Shown here piece after piece: positions 46,088 through 55,479 of a stretch of DNA of 64,000 nt. The stretch is from Lachnoclostridium sp. UBA903 (GTDB lineage Bacteria; Bacillota; Clostridia; Lachnospirales; Lachnospiraceae), in NCBI GenBank assembly GCA_002294045.1, contig DBEP01000006.1, positions 18,442 to 82,441 on the forward strand, in the 5' to 3' direction. Position 1 is the first letter of the stretch. Every line of letters begins with the position of its first letter. The position numbers and the translations under genes are program-made. A model generated the notes under the pieces. It was given only the letters and a program-made list of their open reading frames with translations, was not told the origin of the DNA and searched no databases.

Positions 46088-47506
46088 TCAGATTCTTGCT
46101 AAAATAATAAAGTTAAGTATAAACAGACCGGTGGAAACCCAGAGAACCGGATGTACTTCCTTGGCTTTGCCTCTGCATACCTTAACCAGGCAGTAGAAAA
46201 TAAATCCGCCTGCGATACCGTAAGAAATGCTGTAGCATAATGCCATAAATATTGCTGCAAAAAACGCGGGAACCGCTTCGTCCAATTCTGACCAGTTAAC
46301 TTCCTTAAAAGAAGATAACATCATAATACCAACGGCAATTAATGCCGGTGCGGTAGCTTGGGCAGGAACAATGCCTACAAACGGAGCCAGGAACATACTT
46401 ACCAAAAATAATAAAGCGGTTACCACGGAAGTCAGGCCGGTACGTCCGCCTGCTCCGATACCTGCGGCACTTTCCACATAGGTGGTTGTATTGGAGGTAC
46501 CAAAAACAGCACCGATGGAAGTAGCGATGGAATCCGCAAACAACGCCTTATCCATTTTTGATTTAAATCCGGAGCCTTCCTGAAGAGCTTTTTCATCCGC
46601 CTCATCAAAAATTCCCGTTCTTTTGCCTGTCCCGATGAATGTTCCGAGGGTATCAAAGGTATCGGACAGACTGAAAGCAAATATTGTCATTAATACAAGG
46701 GGAATCCTGGAAGTATCGTTAAATAAAGATAAAAGGCCTTCTTTGCCGAAGGCGGCACCGAAGGTTGTCCCAAGCTGGCTGAAAGACTCGCCTAAACCGG
46801 GAGTTGCGCTGAGGGCCGATAAATCAACGATACCCATTGGAATACCAACGATAGTCGTTGCCGCAATACCGATTAATATAGCTCCCCTGACTTTTAAAAT
46901 CAGAAGTACAAACATGATGAATATGCCGATTAATGCTAAAATTACCGCCGGATTGTTAAATTTGATAAGTTCCGGTACAATACGGCTGTTTGCAATTACG
47001 GTTCCGCCGTCCAACTGGGTATAAGTACCGGGATCCGCGGTAAATTTCAGAAGTCCTGCGTCTTTAATGCCAATATAGGCAATAAAGATACCGATACCGC
47101 CGCCGATGGCGCTCTGGACACTGCCCGGAATGGCTTTGATAATTAACTTGCGGATCTTGGTAACCGTAATGATAATATTAATAATACCGCATAAAAATAC
47201 CATTGCCAAAGCCTGCTGCCAGGAAAATTTCAATCCGAAAACAACCGTATAGGTAAAGAATGCATTTAATCCCATTCCCGGAGCCTGCGCGTAGGGAACA
47301 TTTGCAAAAAGCCCCATAACCAGGGTACCTACGACGGACGCTATAATGGTTGCCAGAAATACCGCCCCGCTCGGCATATTTGTCTGGCTCAGCATCTGCG
47401 GGTTAACAAAGATAATATAGGCCATTGCAAAAAAGGTGGTAACACCGGCAACCACTTCCGTTGATACTGTAGTTCCGTTCTGCTTAAGTTTGAAAAATTT
47501 TTCCAT
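46088..47506 (-). CDS. NCS2-family purine permease (AzgA/PbuG type)
   Basis: A 472-aa membrane permease for adenine, guanine or hypoxanthine. It has the AzgA-type N-terminus (TEVVAGVTTFFAMAYIIFVN), GMGLNAFFTY and SDTFDTLGTFIGTG. AAAGGAGAAGG ribosome binding site. The pair of convergent nucleobase permeases suggests purine/pyrimidine salvage as cargo of the element. Confidence 0.9.
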   Translation of the reverse strand: MEKFFKLKQNGTTVSTEVVAGVTTFFAMAYIIFVNPQMLSQTNMPSGAVFLATIIASVVGTLVMGLFANVPYAQAPGMGLNAFFTYTVVFGLKFSWQQALAMVFLCGIINIIITVTKIRKLIIKAIPGSVQSAIGGGIGIFIAYIGIKDAGLLKFTADPGTYTQLDGGTVIANSRIVPELIKFNNPAVILALIGIFIMFVLLILKVRGAILIGIAATTIVGIPMGIVDLSALSATPGLGESFSQLGTTFGAAFGKEGLLSLFNDTSRIPLVLMTIFAFSLSDTFDTLGTFIGTGKRTGIFDEADEKALQEGSGFKSKMDKALFADSIATSIGAVFGTSNTTTYVESAAGIGAGGRTGLTSVVTALLFLVSMFLAPFVGIVPAQATAPALIAVGIMMLSSFKEVNWSELDEAVPAFFAAIFMALCYSISYGIAGGFIFYCLVKVCRGKAKEVHPVLWVSTGLFILNFIILARI

Positions 47507-47976
47507 AACCTTCTCCTTTAATTGTTTATCTTAAGAGTATACCTCTTAGCTTTAATAAGTTTTAACAGAGTCTGGCAAGCCAGACTCTTTGTTCTAAGCA
47601 GATATATTATACCTGATAATTTTTAATATTTAAATGATTTTTTGAAAGGCTTTCATTAAAAATAATAATTAATAATTTGTATTATGCTTATATATGTTTC
47701 GTATTATTAGTTTATCTAAGAGTCTTTACTCTATAGTGCAGCGAATATTATCCATATGTAAAATTAATCCAATATAATTCTCAGTTAATTGCACGAATTA
47801 GTGTCATTTTCACTGCTATTTGTATATTCTATTTTAAGAAGAAAATTTTTTAGCAGTCTGTTTATCCTACTGATAGGTTTCAGCGGTTGGAAGAAAATAT
47901 AATAGGAAAGGAATGCCACATACGGATTCTTTCAACTGTCAAATGTGGCGGTACCGCCGGATTCCTGCGGTGCAAG
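47507..47976. other. divergent intergenic region
   Basis: Holds the GAGTCTGGC palindrome copy 2 (47568-47587) in the leader of the minus-strand permease, and a TATAAT at about 47605-47613 on the minus strand. No purine riboswitch motif and no convincing gene. The plus-strand frame is open from TTG at 47887, but that stretch lacks a good start. Confidence 0.5.
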
Positions 47977-49290
47977 ATGGGTATTATTATGTTAAGAAAT
48001 ATTGTAACCGGCACAAAAGATACGGAAGAAACATCTGTTATTAATAAAATTACAATAAAAGTTATGACTGCATTTTCATTATTATTATTTCTTGGCTATG
48101 CAGTGGAAGTACTTCTGAAAGGCTATTCGCTTCGGTACGCGGCCGTGCTTTCTGCCATAATTTTAATCAGTTTGGCAGTGGACTATGTTTTTTATTTCAG
48201 GAATAAGAGCGGAGCAAAGAACCGATATGTTTTTTTAGCCGCCTTTTTAGTCCCCTATGCAGCTGCATTGTTTACCGGTACTAACCACCTGGGCTTTGTG
48301 TATTTAATTCCCATGCTAATCATCCTGAGTCTATACGGGGATAGAAAACTAACTTATCTTTCCTGCATTGCCTTTGTTTTATCAGGTTTTGGTGAAATTG
48401 CCTATGAGGCTTATGTTTTACCTTTGACGGAACAGGCGGATATGGTCAGCTATGCCTTTGAGGCTGCCGGAATACTGTTTATCAGCTACTGTGTTATAAA
48501 GGCCGCCTCTGCCAATCAGGCTTTTTCCGGCAGATTCAGAAAAAGCATACAGGAAGAAACAGAAGTACCGGAAGATACAAGAACGCTGAAAGATACAAAA
48601 ACCCAGGAAGATATAAAAACGTCAGAAGATACAAGAACTCAGGAAGATACCAAAACTCAGGAAGATACAAAAACGTTGGTAGAAATAAGAACGCCGGGAG
48701 ATACAAAAACATTAATAGATACAGCAACTCAAGAAGATACAGGAGCTCAGGAAACAATTCTTGAGGATGCCTCTATGGTCTTTTCCGATAAATCAGATAC
48801 GGATGAAAAGCCGGTAATTGTTGATATGGTTGATTTTTCCCGCGAAACTGCAGATGAAGAAACGAATGAATTTGTCATGGACGCACCGGAACATGAGGAA
48901 CAAATCCAGGAACAGCCCTTAGTGAATTCTGTTATACAGGGTTCCGCCCATGATACAGAAGAATCCTCCGCTTCCATAATACAGGTAGCAGAAAACTCCG
49001 AAAATGAACCGGCAAACAGTATTGCGGTCACTCATGAACCTGTGGAACCGTTATCCCTGACTGAACTCATCAATACGGATATCATCTCTGCAATAACATC
49101 CTTACAGGATAAAACAAATGAATACTTAGATATTGCCGCCATAATATCCAACATCGCCAACCAGACTAATCAGATTACCATAAATGCCTTTACTGAAAGT
49201 ATGAAAGACCTCTCCGGCTTGGAAGAATTATCCGGAAATCTTTTAGAAACGGTAAATAAGCTTGATAAATATTTTAACAACAGGCAATAA
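47977..49290 (+). CDS. six-helix membrane protein with hexapeptide repeats and chemoreceptor-like tip
   Basis: A 437-aa protein, family not recognised as a whole. The N-terminal half has about six membrane helices. Then come ten hexapeptide units of the EDTKTQ type (DNA 48571-48750), an acidic linker, and a C-terminal segment SLQDKTNEYLDIAAIISNIA plus NQTNQITINAFTE. The last part resembles the methyl-accepting chemotaxis protein signalling hairpin (IxxIAxQTNLLALNA) but is too short for a complete one. The start is uncertain: ATG 47977 or 47989, or TTG 47887. Confidence 0.6.
   Translation: MGIIMLRNIVTGTKDTEETSVINKITIKVMTAFSLLLFLGYAVEVLLKGYSLRYAAVLSAIILISLAVDYVFYFRNKSGAKNRYVFLAAFLVPYAAALFTGTNHLGFVYLIPMLIILSLYGDRKLTYLSCIAFVLSGFGEIAYEAYVLPLTEQADMVSYAFEAAGILFISYCVIKAASANQAFSGRFRKSIQEETEVPEDTRTLKDTKTQEDIKTSEDTRTQEDTKTQEDTKTLVEIRTPGDTKTLIDTATQEDTGAQETILEDASMVFSDKSDTDEKPVIVDMVDFSRETADEETNEFVMDAPEHEEQIQEQPLVNSVIQGSAHDTEESSASIIQVAENSENEPANSIAVTHEPVEPLSLTELINTDIISAITSLQDKTNEYLDIAAIISNIANQTNQITINAFTESMKDLSGLEELSGNLLETVNKLDKYFNNRQ
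48571..48750 (+). repeat. 18-bp tandem repeat, ten units, coding
   Basis: Units of GAAGATACAAAAACTCAG type encode EDTKTQ with variations. Total length is exactly 10 x 18 bp with no frame disruption. It may vary in copy number between strains. Confidence 0.85.
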
Positions 49291-49329
49291 GAAAAGGCAG
49301 CTGCAAAATAACTTCATTTAAACTCTGAC

Positions 49330-49434
49330 AAAAGGACTGGGTATATAATACATTTACAAACACGCTCTAGCGCATAAGATAGTTTCCCGCAAGCGAAAAT
49401 CAGTCAAAATGTATTATTATAACCCGGTCCTTTT
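49330..49434. terminator. terminator stem with a repeat fragment in its loop
   Basis: Arms beginning AAAAGGACTGGGTATA and ending AACCCGGTCCTTTT pair over about 25 bp. The loop contains CAAACACGCTCTAGCGC from the 100-bp repeat family. It lies between the convergent membrane-protein and fucosidase genes, both of which it should terminate. Confidence 0.65.
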
Positions 49435-49523
49435 CATAAACTATATATAATTATTTTTATATAGCCCCTTCTCAAAATAAACAAGATAAAATCGTGAGAG
49501 ATACTTTATTCTTTATCCTTTCT

Positions 49524-50768
49524 TCAGCCTTTTATCGGTTCAAAAACCGGCTCTTTTTCTTCTGTTTCGAGGCAAACGCAATAATTTATCTGATTATGCA
49601 AATATTCCGGCAGCTCCACTTCAATCATGGAATCGCCTTCGCAGACGGTCATCACCTTAAAAGGCAGCTCAGTACCGTCTTTCAGAAGATATGCACGCTT
49701 TACCCGGTTTCCCACATTCAGGAGTTCAATTCGTATTTTGGGCTGGAGCATATGGACAAACAGTTTATAATCTTTTCTTGTAAACTGGGCCCATTCCAGC
49801 TCATAGGCATAGATATCCACCCGTTTGGTATCAAAAATGGCGTCTGCATTTTCCCGTACGAATTGTCCTACCCTATCCAGCACACGAATACTTGCTTCCG
49901 GTATCCTGCCAAGGCTGTCAGGGCCCACATTAAGCAAATAATTCCCTCCGCGGCTGTTAATTTTTAATAGAAGACGTATGATGTCATCCGGGTTTTTCCA
50001 ATTATTATCATACCGGTTAAATCCCCAGGTATCATTTAAAGTTGCAGGTAATTCCCAGTCCCCTTCATATGGCAGCCGCGGTATGAAATTATCTCCTGTG
50101 GTCATATACTCGCCCAACTCATTTCCAATGCGGCCGCTGATAATACAATTGGGCTGGATGGATTTTACCAAATCAATCATGGCACGGCCTTGTTCTATGG
50201 TGGTCTCCATAGGAGTATCAAACCAGATCAGGGCTATGTCACCGTAGCCGGTCAGTATCTCCCGCAGCTGCGGCATACATTTTCTGTCCAGATAAGCCTG
50301 GTAATCTTTATGGGAATTATCTTTTCTGTATTGGAATCCGTCCGGATCATGCCAGTCCTGTGCCTGGGAATAATAAACGCCTAATTTCATATTATATTTT
50401 TCACAGGCCAGCTGTAATTCCTTTAAAACATCCCTTCCAAAGGGAGCGGCATCCACTATGTTGTATTTGCTGCACCTGGAATGGTACATAGCAAAGCCCT
50501 CATGATGCTTAGCGGTAAAAACAATGTAGCGCATTCCCCATTCCTTTGCTTTTTTTACAATCTCCTCCGCATTAAATTCCACCGGATTAAACTGTAAGGC
50601 AAGCTTCTCATACTCCTCCACCGGTATGTCCAAATAATTCATAATCCATTCCGCAATACGGTCGGTTCTTTTCCCTTTGTATTCTCCTGCTAAAATGGAG
50701 TATAACCCCCAGTGAATGAATAAACCGAATTTTGCGTTCTTAAACCATTGCTGTTTTGTATCTTTCAA
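49524..50768 (-). CDS. alpha-L-fucosidase (GH29)
   Basis: A 414-aa glycoside hydrolase. The family 29 N-terminus is WFKNAKFGLFIHWGLYSI; AKHHEGFAMYHS and the nucleophile region IALIWFDTPME follow. No signal peptide, so it acts in the cytoplasm on imported fucosylated oligosaccharides. It is the last gene of the binding protein - permease - permease - LacI - fucosidase run. Confidence 0.88.
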   Translation of the reverse strand: MKDTKQQWFKNAKFGLFIHWGLYSILAGEYKGKRTDRIAEWIMNYLDIPVEEYEKLALQFNPVEFNAEEIVKKAKEWGMRYIVFTAKHHEGFAMYHSRCSKYNIVDAAPFGRDVLKELQLACEKYNMKLGVYYSQAQDWHDPDGFQYRKDNSHKDYQAYLDRKCMPQLREILTGYGDIALIWFDTPMETTIEQGRAMIDLVKSIQPNCIISGRIGNELGEYMTTGDNFIPRLPYEGDWELPATLNDTWGFNRYDNNWKNPDDIIRLLLKINSRGGNYLLNVGPDSLGRIPEASIRVLDRVGQFVRENADAIFDTKRVDIYAYELEWAQFTRKDYKLFVHMLQPKIRIELLNVGNRVKRAYLLKDGTELPFKVMTVCEGDSMIEVELPEYLHNQINYCVCLETEEKEPVFEPIKG

Positions 50769-50813
50769 TTTTTATGTAGCCTTCCTTCCTTATATTTTCT
50801 TACACCCTTCTTG

Positions 50814-51836
50814 TCATGACGCAGCCATGCCCGCCACCGAATCACGTACCACCAATTCCGTCGGCAGTTTTATGTTCTGCGGATAATCCGTATAATCACC
50901 GTCTATTCTCCGTAAAAGAAGCTCCACCGCTTTTTCTGCCATTTTTTCCATAGGCTGTCTGATTGCGGTCAGAGCCGGATTTGAAATTAGAGAAAACTCC
51001 AAATCATCAAATGTAATAAAGGATAACTCCTCCGGAATACTGATTTTCATGTTATGAATTGCGGTCATTGCACCCAGACACATGTTATAATTTGATATAA
51101 ATACGGCTGTTGGATGCTTTTTTAATTTCCATAATTTCCTCATGCATTCATATCCGGATTCAAATGTAAAGTCCCCTTCTATAATGTATTCCTCGTGTAA
51201 AGCTACCTCATAATCCTCCATGGCTCTTAGAAATCCCCTGTAGCGTTCTTTCGCGGCCAATAGTCCGGAATTGTTCTCCGCAGTTCCGGTGATAATGGCA
51301 ATTTTCTCATGTCCGTTCTGAATTAAATATTCTGTTGCCTGATAGGCACCAAAGGCGGAATTAGACATAACACGGTCACTTTTAATATGGCCTAATGCCC
51401 TATCAATAACTACAAAGGGAATTTTGCTGCGAAGAATCGGTACTGCGTAGTCCCCATCATCCGCCACCGGTTCTATAATAATACCGTCTACCTGTTTTGA
51501 AGACAAAAATTCAATCGCTTTTTTAGCTGCTGCCCCATTATCTTTATGACAGCACACAAGAATGGAATATCCTTCCTTTTTTAATATTTTTTCTATCATC
51601 TGCGTTATTTTTGCAAAATATTGGCTGCTGAGTGAATCTATCAGAACACCTATCGTGTATGTTTTGGCATTCCGAAGCCCCCTGGCATAATCATTAGGGC
51701 GGTATCCCAATTTATGGATTGCCTGTTCAATTAATTTTTGGTTTACCGGGCGTACCTTACCCCCATTCATATATTTTGAAATTGTAGATATTGCCAGATT
51801 TGTCTCTCTGGCCACATCCTTGATTGTTACTGCCAT
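50814..51836 (-). CDS. LacI-family regulator of sugar cluster
   Basis: A 340-aa repressor with HTH VTIKDVARETNLAISTISKY and effector domain ending RQPMEKMAEKAVELLLRRI. The ATG at 51834-51836 has GAGAGGG at 8 nt; the ATG at 51842 is too close to it. It lies between the importer and the fucosidase. Confidence 0.88.
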   Translation of the reverse strand: MAVTIKDVARETNLAISTISKYMNGGKVRPVNQKLIEQAIHKLGYRPNDYARGLRNAKTYTIGVLIDSLSSQYFAKITQMIEKILKKEGYSILVCCHKDNGAAAKKAIEFLSSKQVDGIIIEPVADDGDYAVPILRSKIPFVVIDRALGHIKSDRVMSNSAFGAYQATEYLIQNGHEKIAIITGTAENNSGLLAAKERYRGFLRAMEDYEVALHEEYIIEGDFTFESGYECMRKLWKLKKHPTAVFISNYNMCLGAMTAIHNMKISIPEELSFITFDDLEFSLISNPALTAIRQPMEKMAEKAVELLLRRIDGDYTDYPQNIKLPTELVVRDSVAGMAAS

Positions 51837-51985
51837 ATTCATATCCCTCTCTTAAACACAATTTTCCGGTCTTATCCAACCGTATCTGACAGAATCATAC
51901 CATATTCTATCATATACAACAATCCTGATTTACTTGAAATTATGAGTTCCCGCAGCCGTGTCCCCAAAGTGTGAAATTTCATCTT

Positions 51986-52810
51986 TTACATTTTTACTGC
52001 TCCGGATAACATACCTGACTGTACCCTTTCATGGAATAAAATATACAGGATAATCATTGGCAGTACGGCAACTATGATACAGGCAAAAATCGGCCCCAAC
52101 TGCTGCTGATATCCGCCCGAGAAGGATAGCATGGCACGCGAAACCGTATATTTTCTTTCGTCTGAAAGCAAAATCATGGCAAATATCAGTTCACCGTAGC
52201 CATAAATAAATGTCAGAATAGCTTGTGTGGAAATTATCGGAATCGATACGGGAGTCAGTATACGGGACAGCAGCTGCAGATCATTGCAGCCGTCAATAAT
52301 CGCCGCCTCATCCAATTCTTTATTTACACCGTTAAGATAACCGGTAAATAAAAATATTGCCTGGGATAAGTTGAATGCCGCGTAAACAAGGGTCAGAAAC
52401 CAGTAGGAATTCCGGCCTCCGATTCCGGTTGCCAGACTGGATATGGGGATAATGGTACAATGCACCGGTACCATAACACCGATTAAAAACAGGCTGTAAA
52501 CCAGTGATTTTAATCTGAATTTCTTTCTGGATAATATATAAGCCGCAAGCATACCGACAACCGTAACAATAATAGTAGTTATTGCACTTAAGGTAATGGA
52601 ATTTATAACCGCCTTGCCAATATTGGCGCTGTTAAAAGCAGCGGTGTAATTCGACCAAAGCCATTTTACCGGGAGTTTAAACATACTTAAGTTAATTCCC
52701 TGGTTATCCTTTACGGAAGACAGGAAGGTAATGTATAATGGGAAAATCGTTATAAGTCCCCAGATAATTGCAAATACGTAACAGCATAATTTTCCGACTT
52801 TACTTTTCAT
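51986..52810 (-). CDS. carbohydrate ABC transporter permease (MalG type)
   Basis: A 274-aa six-helix permease with the EAA-loop region ELDEAAIIDGCNDLQLLSRI facing the ATPase. No ATPase is encoded here; a shared MsmX-type ATPase elsewhere is likely. It follows the MalF-type permease by 11 bp. Confidence 0.92.
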   Translation of the reverse strand: MKSKVGKLCCYVFAIIWGLITIFPLYITFLSSVKDNQGINLSMFKLPVKWLWSNYTAAFNSANIGKAVINSITLSAITTIIVTVVGMLAAYILSRKKFRLKSLVYSLFLIGVMVPVHCTIIPISSLATGIGGRNSYWFLTLVYAAFNLSQAIFLFTGYLNGVNKELDEAAIIDGCNDLQLLSRILTPVSIPIISTQAILTFIYGYGELIFAMILLSDERKYTVSRAMLSFSGGYQQQLGPIFACIIVAVLPMIILYILFHERVQSGMLSGAVKM

Positions 52811-52821
52811 CTGTCTTCCTC

Positions 52822-53706
52822 CTATATTTCTTCTTTTTTAAACATACGGTTCAGCATAAGACTTAAAACAACTCCCATGACCAGAAGAACCACACCAATA
52901 GCGCTGCTCTTGCCAAAGGATTTAAAAGTAAAAGCCTCATTATAAAGCAGGGTGGCCGGAGTTTCCGAAGAATGGTTCGGCCCGCCTTTCGTCATTGCCC
53001 AAATCAGGTCAAATGCTTTCAGACACCCGGTGATGCATAATACGGAAAAGATTTTGAATGATTCTTTCGACAAAGGAATGGCAATATGGCGGACTTTCTT
53101 CCATTTGGTACATCCGTCTATTTCAGCCGCTTCATACAGGGAATCGGGAATAGCTACAAGGCCTGCGGCAAAAATCAGCATATTATAACCCGCGTACATC
53201 CATTCGTTGACCAGCACCACGCTCCATACATTTAACGTAGGAGTCGAAAGCCATTCCCTGCATAAAGCATCAAGTCCCACTGCCCTTAAAAGGCCGTTTA
53301 CCGCTCCGTAACTTGGATTCAAAATGTAAACCCACATCAGTGCAACTGCCGTCGTAGACAACATGACCGGCATAAAAAATGCCGTTTTCATTAATTTTGT
53401 TCCCTTCAGCTTAGAAGTGATTAGGAGGGCCAGACCAAAAGCCAGCGGCATTAAAATCACAAAACCGCCGATCATAAAATAAACGGAATTCAGCATGGCA
53501 TTCCAGAAACTTTTACTGGTTAATACCTTTCCGTAATTGTCAAGTCCGACAAAGTTCTTGGCCGCGCCATAAACCCCTTTCCAGCTGTGAAAAGACAGGA
53601 AAATCGTATTACATACGGGGTATACAATCAGTCCGAAAAACAGTAACAATGCCGGCAATAAAAAGGTAACTATGATTATTTTTTCATTTATTTTCCTATG
53701 TCGCAA
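52822..53706 (-). CDS. carbohydrate ABC transporter permease (MalF type)
   Basis: A 294-aa permease with the EAA loop SLYEAAEIDGCTKWKKVRHI. Partner of the MalG-type protein downstream. A large hairpin separates it from the binding-protein gene. Confidence 0.92.
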   Translation of the reverse strand: MRHRKINEKIIIVTFLLPALLLFFGLIVYPVCNTIFLSFHSWKGVYGAAKNFVGLDNYGKVLTSKSFWNAMLNSVYFMIGGFVILMPLAFGLALLITSKLKGTKLMKTAFFMPVMLSTTAVALMWVYILNPSYGAVNGLLRAVGLDALCREWLSTPTLNVWSVVLVNEWMYAGYNMLIFAAGLVAIPDSLYEAAEIDGCTKWKKVRHIAIPLSKESFKIFSVLCITGCLKAFDLIWAMTKGGPNHSSETPATLLYNEAFTFKSFGKSSAIGVVLLVMGVVLSLMLNRMFKKEEI

Positions 53707-53734
53707 AAAAAATCCTCTCCTTTTTCTTTAACGG

Positions 53735-53828
53735 GGGTTATTGCAGTAATCAGAAACTTATGCAATGCTGTACCAGAGTACAAGACACTTGCACAAAAGC
53801 CTGCCCGGTTAAGATTCTGCAATAACCC
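53735..53828 (-). other. hairpin between binding protein and permease genes
   Basis: Arms GGGTTATTGCAGTAATC and GATTCTGCAATAACCC enclose about 60 nt. No U-run. A typical site for partial termination or mRNA processing that keeps binding protein in excess. Confidence 0.6.
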
Positions 53829-53849
53829 TTATCCTATTAAACTATTAAA

Positions 53850-55202
53850 TCATTCGCTTCCTTCTGCAATACGGTCAACAATTTCCTTGCCGCATTGTTC
53901 CGGAGTATTGCCCATGGCCAGTCCCTGTAAAGCATTTCTGACCGTATCCAGCATAAAGGATTGAGGATCACTGTTCTGGATATCCGTGCCCATTGCCGTG
54001 TAGCCCTCAACAAATCCTTTAATGTCATCGAGGAGCGGATTCTGAGGCGTTGCATCCGTAGGTGTAAATTTAATGGGATAGATTACGGAAGCAACCTCAT
54101 TATTTTCTGCAGTATACTCCTGGGAAGTGATATATTTTACAAATTCCACAGACGCTTCAATCTCCGCATCGGATTTATTCAATTTGGAAATAAACCACAT
54201 ATCGGAGGCTCCGCCCTGGGCCTGGTCCTTATACTTCTCATCGATATAAGGGAACGGAGCGGCACCTGTCTTATCATATATGTCGGTTCCGTAAATCTCC
54301 GATACATACCAGGAGCCATCCCAGCGCATGGCACAATCACCCGCCGCATAGGCAGATTTTTCGGTATTGTAATCCGTATTTAAGATATCATCTCCCAGAT
54401 AACCTTTATCCACCAAATCCGAAATCAACTGATATGTTTTAATCATTTCAGGACTGTCATAGGCAAGGCTTCTGTCTGCCAGCTTTGCAACGGCCTCTGT
54501 TCCCAGAGATTTAATTACTACGTTGTTATGTAAGTGTCCCAGCCGCCATACGTCCTTTTCACCGACCTGGAAGGGTTTTATACCCGCATCTTTTAATTTT
54601 TGGCATACGGTAAGCAATTCCTCCCAGCTTTCCGGAACCGTCAGTCCCTGCTCTTCAAAAATATCTTTGTTATAGTATAAACTTACCGTATAGGATTTAA
54701 AAGGTACACCCCAAATACCTTCATATTCTTCATACTGCAAATCACCAAACATGCTTTCATAAAAGTTGCTGTACCATTCCGGATCACTTCTGTAATAAAG
54801 CTGCATATTAACAAGCGCATCACTTTCCACATAATCCAGTACCCTGGAGCCGCCGTATTCAACAAATACATTGGGTGTGTCCCCATTGGCAAAAGAAGTT
54901 CTTAGCTTATCCAGATAATCCGATTCTGTCGGTATATTATCCATAACAACCTTGATTCCGTTATCCATATCATTGAATTCCTGGACCTTTTGCCTGTAAT
55001 ATTCCTCATCCGGCACATCCGCTCCATATCTGGAAGCAACTGCTATCGTTATATCCTCCTTATCCGAATCCCCATTCGCTGCGTTACCGGATGATGAATC
55101 TTCTGAGTTAACCGTATCGTTTGTATCTCCCGGCCTGCCGCAGGCAGACAAAGATAATACCATACATCCGATTAACAATAATGAAATTACTTTTTTCCTC
55201 AT
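53850..55202 (-). CDS. sugar-binding lipoprotein of ABC transporter
   Basis: A 450-aa extracellular solute-binding protein (family 1). The signal peptide MRKKVISLLLIGCMVLSLSA precedes the lipobox cysteine in LSACGRPG. The mature part contains GGSRVLDYVESDALVNM and MRWDGSWYVSEIYG. The ATG at 55200-55202 has GGGAGG; the frame is open a further 32 codons but those come before the signal peptide. It probably delivers a fucosylated glycan. Confidence 0.9.
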   Translation of the reverse strand: MRKKVISLLLIGCMVLSLSACGRPGDTNDTVNSEDSSSGNAANGDSDKEDITIAVASRYGADVPDEEYYRQKVQEFNDMDNGIKVVMDNIPTESDYLDKLRTSFANGDTPNVFVEYGGSRVLDYVESDALVNMQLYYRSDPEWYSNFYESMFGDLQYEEYEGIWGVPFKSYTVSLYYNKDIFEEQGLTVPESWEELLTVCQKLKDAGIKPFQVGEKDVWRLGHLHNNVVIKSLGTEAVAKLADRSLAYDSPEMIKTYQLISDLVDKGYLGDDILNTDYNTEKSAYAAGDCAMRWDGSWYVSEIYGTDIYDKTGAAPFPYIDEKYKDQAQGGASDMWFISKLNKSDAEIEASVEFVKYITSQEYTAENNEVASVIYPIKFTPTDATPQNPLLDDIKGFVEGYTAMGTDIQNSDPQSFMLDTVRNALQGLAMGNTPEQCGKEIVDRIAEGSE

Positions 55203-55479
55203 ATTGCATCCTCCCATTTTTAATAAAATTAACAAGTTACAATGCAAAACGTTTCGCTTTTGTATTATAATTTTATTTCTTTTGTTATGCTTTGTCAATA
55301 TATAATTGTTAATTATATATATTTTATATTGTTATTATCAGTTATAATAGTAATATTTTACATGTTGTGATTATCTTCACAAGATAAAACGTTTCGTTTA
55401 TTAGGATATTTTATACATCTTGCGTCGAGTAAAGTTCCATGTTATATTATTATTAATGTTAATAGAAAGAGGTAATTAA
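55203..55479. promoter_or_regulatory. divergent control region with two LacI-type operators
   Basis: Two nearly identical sites, GCAAAACGTTTCGCTTTT (55244-55261) and AAAACGTTTCGTTT (55386-55399), flank the AT-rich divergent promoters of the importer operon (minus) and the LacI gene (plus). They fit binding by the LacI proteins of the cluster, or CcpA. Confidence 0.75.

Noticed and set aside
48571..48750. CRISPR array
   Set aside because: 18-bp contiguous units in frame with no spacers; coding tandem repeat.
48536..49031. Leucine/tyrosine-rich and serine-rich minus-strand frames
   Set aside because: Antisense shadows of the repeat protein at 47977-49290.
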